Below are positions 60,141 to 64,000 of a stretch of 64,000 nt of DNA, one piece after another. The stretch is from Peptoniphilus_B koenoeneniae (GTDB taxonomy: Bacteria; Bacillota; Clostridia; Tissierellales; Peptoniphilaceae): NCBI RefSeq assembly GCF_030812875.1, contig NZ_JAUSTN010000004.1, positions 124,001 through 188,000 on the forward strand. Reading direction: 5' to 3'. The translations under genes were made by a program, and so were the position numbers. How positions within the stretch are numbered: the stretch's first letter is position 1; every line of letters starts with the position of its first letter. The notes beneath the pieces are model-generated. The model ran no database searches and was not told where the DNA came from. It worked only from the letters and a program-made list of their open reading frames with translations.

Positions 60141-61862
60141 TCAATTTGCTATTTCATATAAATGCTTATACGCAGAACACGACTTAATAAGTTCTTCATG
60201 TTTTCCATCGCAAATGATTTTCCCATTTTCCATATATATGATCTTATCTGCATTTATGACAGTTTTAATTTTATGTGTAATAACAATTAGTGTTTTTCCT
60301 TTAGTAAATTCCAGTAACGCTCCTTGAATTTTTTCTTCATTTTCAATATCTGTACTTGCAGTTGCTTCATCTAATATGATAATTGGAGCATTTTTTAGAA
60401 TTGCTCTGGCAATAGCTATTCTTTGCTTTTCTCCGCCGGATAACCTATCCCCTGCGATGGTGTCATATCCATCAGGCAAAGTTACAATAAAATCATGGCA
60501 ACCGGCTCTTTTAGCAGCTTCTATCACCTCATCATTCGTTGCATCTTTTTTACCTATTCTAATATTTTCCAAAATAGTATCATCAAATAAAAATGTATTT
60601 TGATCCACATAGGAGATAAGAGTATTCAGGTCATTCATTGAAAGGTCTTTTACCCCTATACCACCTATTTTTATTTTTCCTTTCTCAAAATCCCAAAATC
60701 CGGCTAAAAGTTTCATTAGAGTTGATTTTCCTGAACCTGAAGGACCAATAATTGCAGTCATAGTTTTTTCTTTAATGGTTAAATTCACATCATCAACATC
60801 ATTTTTTGTCCCATCATAAGAAAATTGTAAATTTTCAAACGCTATGTCGTATGTCATTTTTTCTTTTAAATTAGAATTCTCACTTCTCTTAAGTTCCGGA
60901 TAATCTAAGATTCCTTTTATTTCCTTAGCAACAGTTCCCATCTGTGCCAATTGGTCAACATAACCGGATGCTTTAACAATCGGTTTAAATATTCCAAGAG
61001 AAATCATCATAAACAAAAATAAACTTTGCTCAGTAAGAAACCCATTATTAAAAAATATCAATCCCACAACAATTGTTGGAAATATAGATACAGGAGCTAT
61101 GCTATAGGAAAGAGACGCATAAATCTGTGAGCTTTTCATCCAGTTTATAGCATACTCCGCATGGCGTATGACTGCATTTTTATATTTAGCATAGGAACTA
61201 TCTTCCATATTGAAAGTTTTAATTACCTCAATCCCCTTGACATACTCTATAACCGCTTGATTCATATTCTTTTGTGCCTGTACTTGTCCCTCATATTTTT
61301 TCTTATATCCAATCATCATAAGCATTCCGATTGATAGTCCAAATATAACCCAAAGAAATATAATCCCGGTAAGCTTAATATTAACTGCAAGTATCCAAAC
61401 AATCATGGCAATAGGTATCAATAGATTTGCAGTCATCTCAGGAAGTAGATGTGCTAATGTTTTTTCTATATCTTCCACCCTGTCTACCAATATAGTTTTT
61501 AATGTTCCACTAGGATTCATATCAAAATATCCCATCGGCAATCTAACAAATTTATCACAAATTGCATATCTTAAGTCCTTTAGCGTTAAGTATGCTGCTT
61601 TATGAGATATAAGTGTTGAAATATTTGAAAGCAGCACCCCTGATATTTTGCAGATTATAGTGAAAATCAAGACATATATCATGTTGTTTCCATGAAATCC
61701 TTTGAAGATATATCCCGCTAAAATTCCAACAAAAGCATAGGATAACAGTTCGCATAGAACAGAAAGCATACTTAGCATAACAGATAAAATATATCTTTTT
61801 TTGTATGGCTTAATAAACGAATCCATTTCTTTAAAAAAGTTTGGTTCTTTCTCTTTTTTCAT
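60141..61862 (-). CDS. ABC transporter half-molecule (TMD-NBD), first of heterodimer pair in the ECF cluster
   Basis: A 573-aa ABC protein with six membrane helices (about 22-300), Walker A GPSGSGKST (about 362-370), signature 'DRLSGGEKQRIAIARAI', Walker B IIILDEATASTD and H-loop THKIKT. GGGTGAAG precedes the ATG at 61862. Nine bases after the ECF S-component gene, so it is in the same operon. Confidence 0.9.
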   Translation of the reverse strand: MKKEKEPNFFKEMDSFIKPYKKRYILSVMLSMLSVLCELLSYAFVGILAGYIFKGFHGNNMIYVLIFTIICKISGVLLSNISTLISHKAAYLTLKDLRYAICDKFVRLPMGYFDMNPSGTLKTILVDRVEDIEKTLAHLLPEMTANLLIPIAMIVWILAVNIKLTGIIFLWVIFGLSIGMLMMIGYKKKYEGQVQAQKNMNQAVIEYVKGIEVIKTFNMEDSSYAKYKNAVIRHAEYAINWMKSSQIYASLSYSIAPVSIFPTIVVGLIFFNNGFLTEQSLFLFMMISLGIFKPIVKASGYVDQLAQMGTVAKEIKGILDYPELKRSENSNLKEKMTYDIAFENLQFSYDGTKNDVDDVNLTIKEKTMTAIIGPSGSGKSTLMKLLAGFWDFEKGKIKIGGIGVKDLSMNDLNTLISYVDQNTFLFDDTILENIRIGKKDATNDEVIEAAKRAGCHDFIVTLPDGYDTIAGDRLSGGEKQRIAIARAILKNAPIIILDEATASTDIENEEKIQGALLEFTKGKTLIVITHKIKTVINADKIIYMENGKIICDGKHEELIKSCSAYKHLYEIAN

Positions 61863-61871
61863 GACTTCACC

Positions 61872-62453
61872 CTATGCATTAGCTTCTTTTTCTAAAATAT
61901 GTTTCCTTACGACCTTGCTACTTATATAAGCTCCTGCAATTGCTGAAACTATAACTAAGGCAAGTAAAATCAGCGTTCCCCAAGAAGAAATCATTTTGCC
62001 TGCCGCTATAATATTTGAAGCTAACTCCTTTTCTTTCATGGCTCCTATAGTTTTATTCAAGGCTATTGTATATGGATAAATTACACTTCCAATTGAAGCC
62101 AAAGTTTGCTGAATAACATAGCTGATTCCAATAACTTTTAAATTACCATAACCTTTTTTATATAATAAAAACTCTGCTATCAATCCTGAAATTACAAACA
62201 TCAAAATATATGGTGGATAGAATGCTATCACTCCTTGAATAAGGGAATATATAAAAAACGCTCCTCTTTTTTTCACTTTCACTCCGATAACATAGAAAAC
62301 AATACCCTGTAATAATGAGTAAAACACCGGTGTTAAGAGTATGGTAATTGGTGTTGCATACATGAATGTTCCTATCGAAAATATCAAAATGTTACACAAT
62401 GATAATAAAGTAACTGTAATGATATCTTTCGCTTTCAATTTGTTTTTCTGCAT
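61872..62453 (-). CDS. ECF transporter S component, Trep_Strep/MptD type
   Basis: A 193-aa protein with six membrane segments and the family pattern: a short basic start (MQKNKLKAKD), a G-x-F-M-Y-A-T-P turn near helix 1-2, VKKRGAFFIYSLIQGVIAFY and a late SKVVRKHILEKEANA tail. In ECF transporters the S component binds the vitamin or cofactor; the ligand of this subfamily is not established. AGGAGGAC precedes the ATG at 62453. It lies between the fused ECF ATPase/EcfT and the ABC pair. Confidence 0.8.
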   Translation of the reverse strand: MQKNKLKAKDIITVTLLSLCNILIFSIGTFMYATPITILLTPVFYSLLQGIVFYVIGVKVKKRGAFFIYSLIQGVIAFYPPYILMFVISGLIAEFLLYKKGYGNLKVIGISYVIQQTLASIGSVIYPYTIALNKTIGAMKEKELASNIIAAGKMISSWGTLILLALVIVSAIAGAYISSKVVRKHILEKEANA

Positions 62454-62471
62454 GATTAAGTCCTCCTATTT

Positions 62472-64000
62472 TTATAAAATATTTATCATCAAAATTACTA
62501 TCATTCCAATCATCAATATGTAATCGCATAAATTGAACTGTAAAGTAACATAAGAAGATTTTTTATGATTTAAAGCAATTCCTCTTGTTTCTGCTGAAGC
62601 TGATAAAGTTTCGCCTATTCTTACCACTCGAAAAATGAGTGATACAATCAGAGCCTCAAGATACTCTATTTTTTCTTTTATTATATTTTTATGCTTGCAA
62701 CTTCCTCTATTTCTAAGCACCTGTCTAAGTAATTTAAAATCATTCCTTAGCACCGGGAAAAACCTGAAAGAAACTGCAAGAATCAATAATAACTTCTCAG
62801 GCATTCTTATTTTTCTAAGTCCCGCAAGCATATTTGTTGTCCCTCTACCTCCAAGAATAATAGGAAATAGTAGAAATATTAAAATAAATCTAGGAAACAA
62901 ATTTGCCGTAAATATTGTAATTTCATTCGGATATATGATTTCAAGACCGTAAATAAGCCCTATAATGACAGAAGTAATTCCTAAAGTCTTATATCTTCTA
63001 TTTGCAAGAGAAAAAACGAGAGCTAATAAATTGCATTCAAAAATCAAACTTTTATTGTCGATTCCTACTGCAACCATACAAAGAAGCCAAAACAAAATAT
63101 TTGTTCTCGAATCTAAAAGATTTTTTTCTCTTTTTGTCGGAGGTTGATGTTCTAAATCTTTTTCAAATATACTTTTAATGCTTTCAATATCTCTATTCTC
63201 TTTTACTTCACAAATCCTTTGTATCGTTCCATCATCAAGTTCCAAACATTTATCCGCAACTGATGAAATAAATTCTAAGTCATGGCTAATTGTTATCACG
63301 ATTTTTTTCTTTTTCATATCGTTTATCAATCCCACTACAGTATCTAAACTTTTTTTGTCCATTCCTGAGGTTGGTTCATCTAAAATAACCACACTTTTAT
63401 CCGAAAGATACGCCATCATTAATGTTAATTTTTGCATTTGCCCACCTGAAAGAGAAAATGGATGTCTATCACGATATTTCCACATATCAAACTTTTTAAG
63501 TAGAACTTCTATCTCATCATATTTGTTTCGATTTACACCGTACTTCAGTTCAGATAATACAGAATTTGTAAAAAATTGAAATTCAGCTTCTTGCATAATA
63601 AAGAGGCTATCCTGCGATAGCTGCCTATGGCTCAATTCTTTTCCCTTTAGAAAAACTCTTCCCTTTTGTGGTTTCAATAGTCCACATATACATTTTCCTA
63701 AGGTGGTTTTACCTGAACCATTTTTGCCAATCAAGCAAGTCACTTCTCCCAAATAAGCTGTAAACGACAAATCATTTAAAATATGTTGTTTTTTATATCC
63801 AAAGGATATATTTTTTACCTCTAATTTATCATTGACAACATTAGAACACTTCTTCTGAACCTCAATCTGCTTCAAATCCGTAACTCGTAAACACAAATTA
63901 TTTAATTCATCCTTAGAAAATATCTTAAAATCGTCCTTATCATACTTTTCATAAAAGCTTCCATTTTTTATTAGCCAATATTCATCAGCCAACTCTTTCA
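62472..64000 (-). CDS. Fused ECF transporter ATPase(s) and EcfT membrane protein (5' end outside window)
   Basis: At least 509 residues; the frame is open to the window end, and its first 50 residues (ADEYWLIKNGSFYEKYD and on) look like the tail of a first ATPase domain. A second complete NBD follows (visible residues about 55-250): Walker A GKNGSGKTT, signature LSGGQMQKLTLMMAYL, Walker B VVILDEPTSGMD, H-loop SHDLEF. Then an EcfT-type membrane domain (about 290-506) with several helices and the coupling-helix motif SASAETRGI near the end. So this is probably an EcfA-EcfA-EcfT triple fusion, uncommon but known in Trep_Strep clusters. It energises the S component encoded next. Confidence 0.88.
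   Translation of the reverse strand, partial: KELADEYWLIKNGSFYEKYDKDDFKIFSKDELNNLCLRVTDLKQIEVQKKCSNVVNDKLEVKNISFGYKKQHILNDLSFTAYLGEVTCLIGKNGSGKTTLGKCICGLLKPQKGRVFLKGKELSHRQLSQDSLFIMQEAEFQFFTNSVLSELKYGVNRNKYDEIEVLLKKFDMWKYRDRHPFSLSGGQMQKLTLMMAYLSDKSVVILDEPTSGMDKKSLDTVVGLINDMKKKKIVITISHDLEFISSVADKCLELDDGTIQRICEVKENRDIESIKSIFEKDLEHQPPTKREKNLLDSRTNILFWLLCMVAVGIDNKSLIFECNLLALVFSLANRRYKTLGITSVIIGLIYGLEIIYPNEITIFTANLFPRFILIFLLFPIILGGRGTTNMLAGLRKIRMPEKLLLILAVSFRFFPVLRNDFKLLRQVLRNRGSCKHKNIIKEKIEYLEALIVSLIFRVVRIGETLSASAETRGIALNHKKSSYVTLQFNLCDYILMIGMIVILMINIL

Noticed and set aside
1..64000. Prophage or conjugative element
   Set aside because: No capsid, terminase, portal, relaxase, T4SS or integrase gene was found; only recombinase and IS fragments.

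Overview
The window is AT-rich (about one third G+C by eye) and comes from a low-GC Gram-positive anaerobe. The best fit is the Peptoniphilaceae/Tissierellia (Peptoniphilus, Anaerococcus and relatives). This is an inference from protein content: surface proteins with S-layer-homology domains, InlB-type B repeats, copper-amine-oxidase-N 'stalk' domains and a GA-like module, small low-GC regulators, and AGGAGG ribosome binding sites. No rRNA, tRNA or CRISPR array was seen. Almost everything right of 2.2 kb is on the minus strand.

Layout. 1-1064: the end of a lantibiotic-immunity-type ABC permease pair. 1102-3184: a K+ channel/TrkA protein and a 360-bp direct repeat of its 3' end around an exported protein. 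3253-7884: two membrane proteins and a beta-helix/SLH surface protein. 8117-14685: a complete type I restriction-modification operon (M, S, R), preceded by a 57-aa ribbon-helix-helix-like protein and strong palindromes. 14876-24086: an accessory island of single genes and short operons (three SAM methyltransferases, an isoprenylcysteine-methyltransferase-like membrane enzyme, alpha/beta hydrolases, an ATC-hydrolase-family protein, an MBL hydrolase, a GNAT). Part of this island is present again as a deletion-fused copy (14876-15939) and as a relic at 46.06-46.70 kb. 24609-31752: lipoproteins and hypothetical exported proteins (DUF3160, DUF4428) with fragments of a stalk-domain gene and an SPFH gene. 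31898-35812: a giant LRR/InlB-repeat surface protein. 36181-38942: a zinc-ribbon membrane protein paired with an SPFH/SHOCT protein.

40071-43516 is an arsenic-resistance operon (ArsR, ACR3, ArsP-type permease, Cys-rich thioredoxin, ArsC) with a near-perfect sigma-A promoter. It lies between 60-bp perfect direct repeats that encode the 3' end of a serine-recombinase-like gene, so it looks like an acquired island. 44719-45982 holds a membrane protein and an alpha/beta hydrolase.

46.8-51.6 kb and 58.4-64.0 kb carry two related transport systems. The first has a divergent AraC regulator, a pair of half-size ABC transporters and a relic of an ECF ATPase, with a Fur-like palindrome in the divergent promoter region. 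The second has another ABC pair, a Trep_Strep/MptD-type ECF S component and a fused ECF ATPase/EcfT protein that runs off the window. Between them is a 1562-aa papain-like protease with LRRs, a GA-like module and stalk domains, flanked by an intact and a decayed copy of a small OB-fold-like gene, then an AbiEii toxin fragment and a dead IS30 transposase.

The dominant theme is repeat-mediated gene gain and decay. At least five gene families occur here both as intact genes and as recognisable relics. The candidates for something new are the multi-copy methyltransferase/hydrolase island, the RHH-led hsd operon, the ars island bounded by recombinase-end repeats, and the Fur-box/AraC/ABC/ECF transport system.
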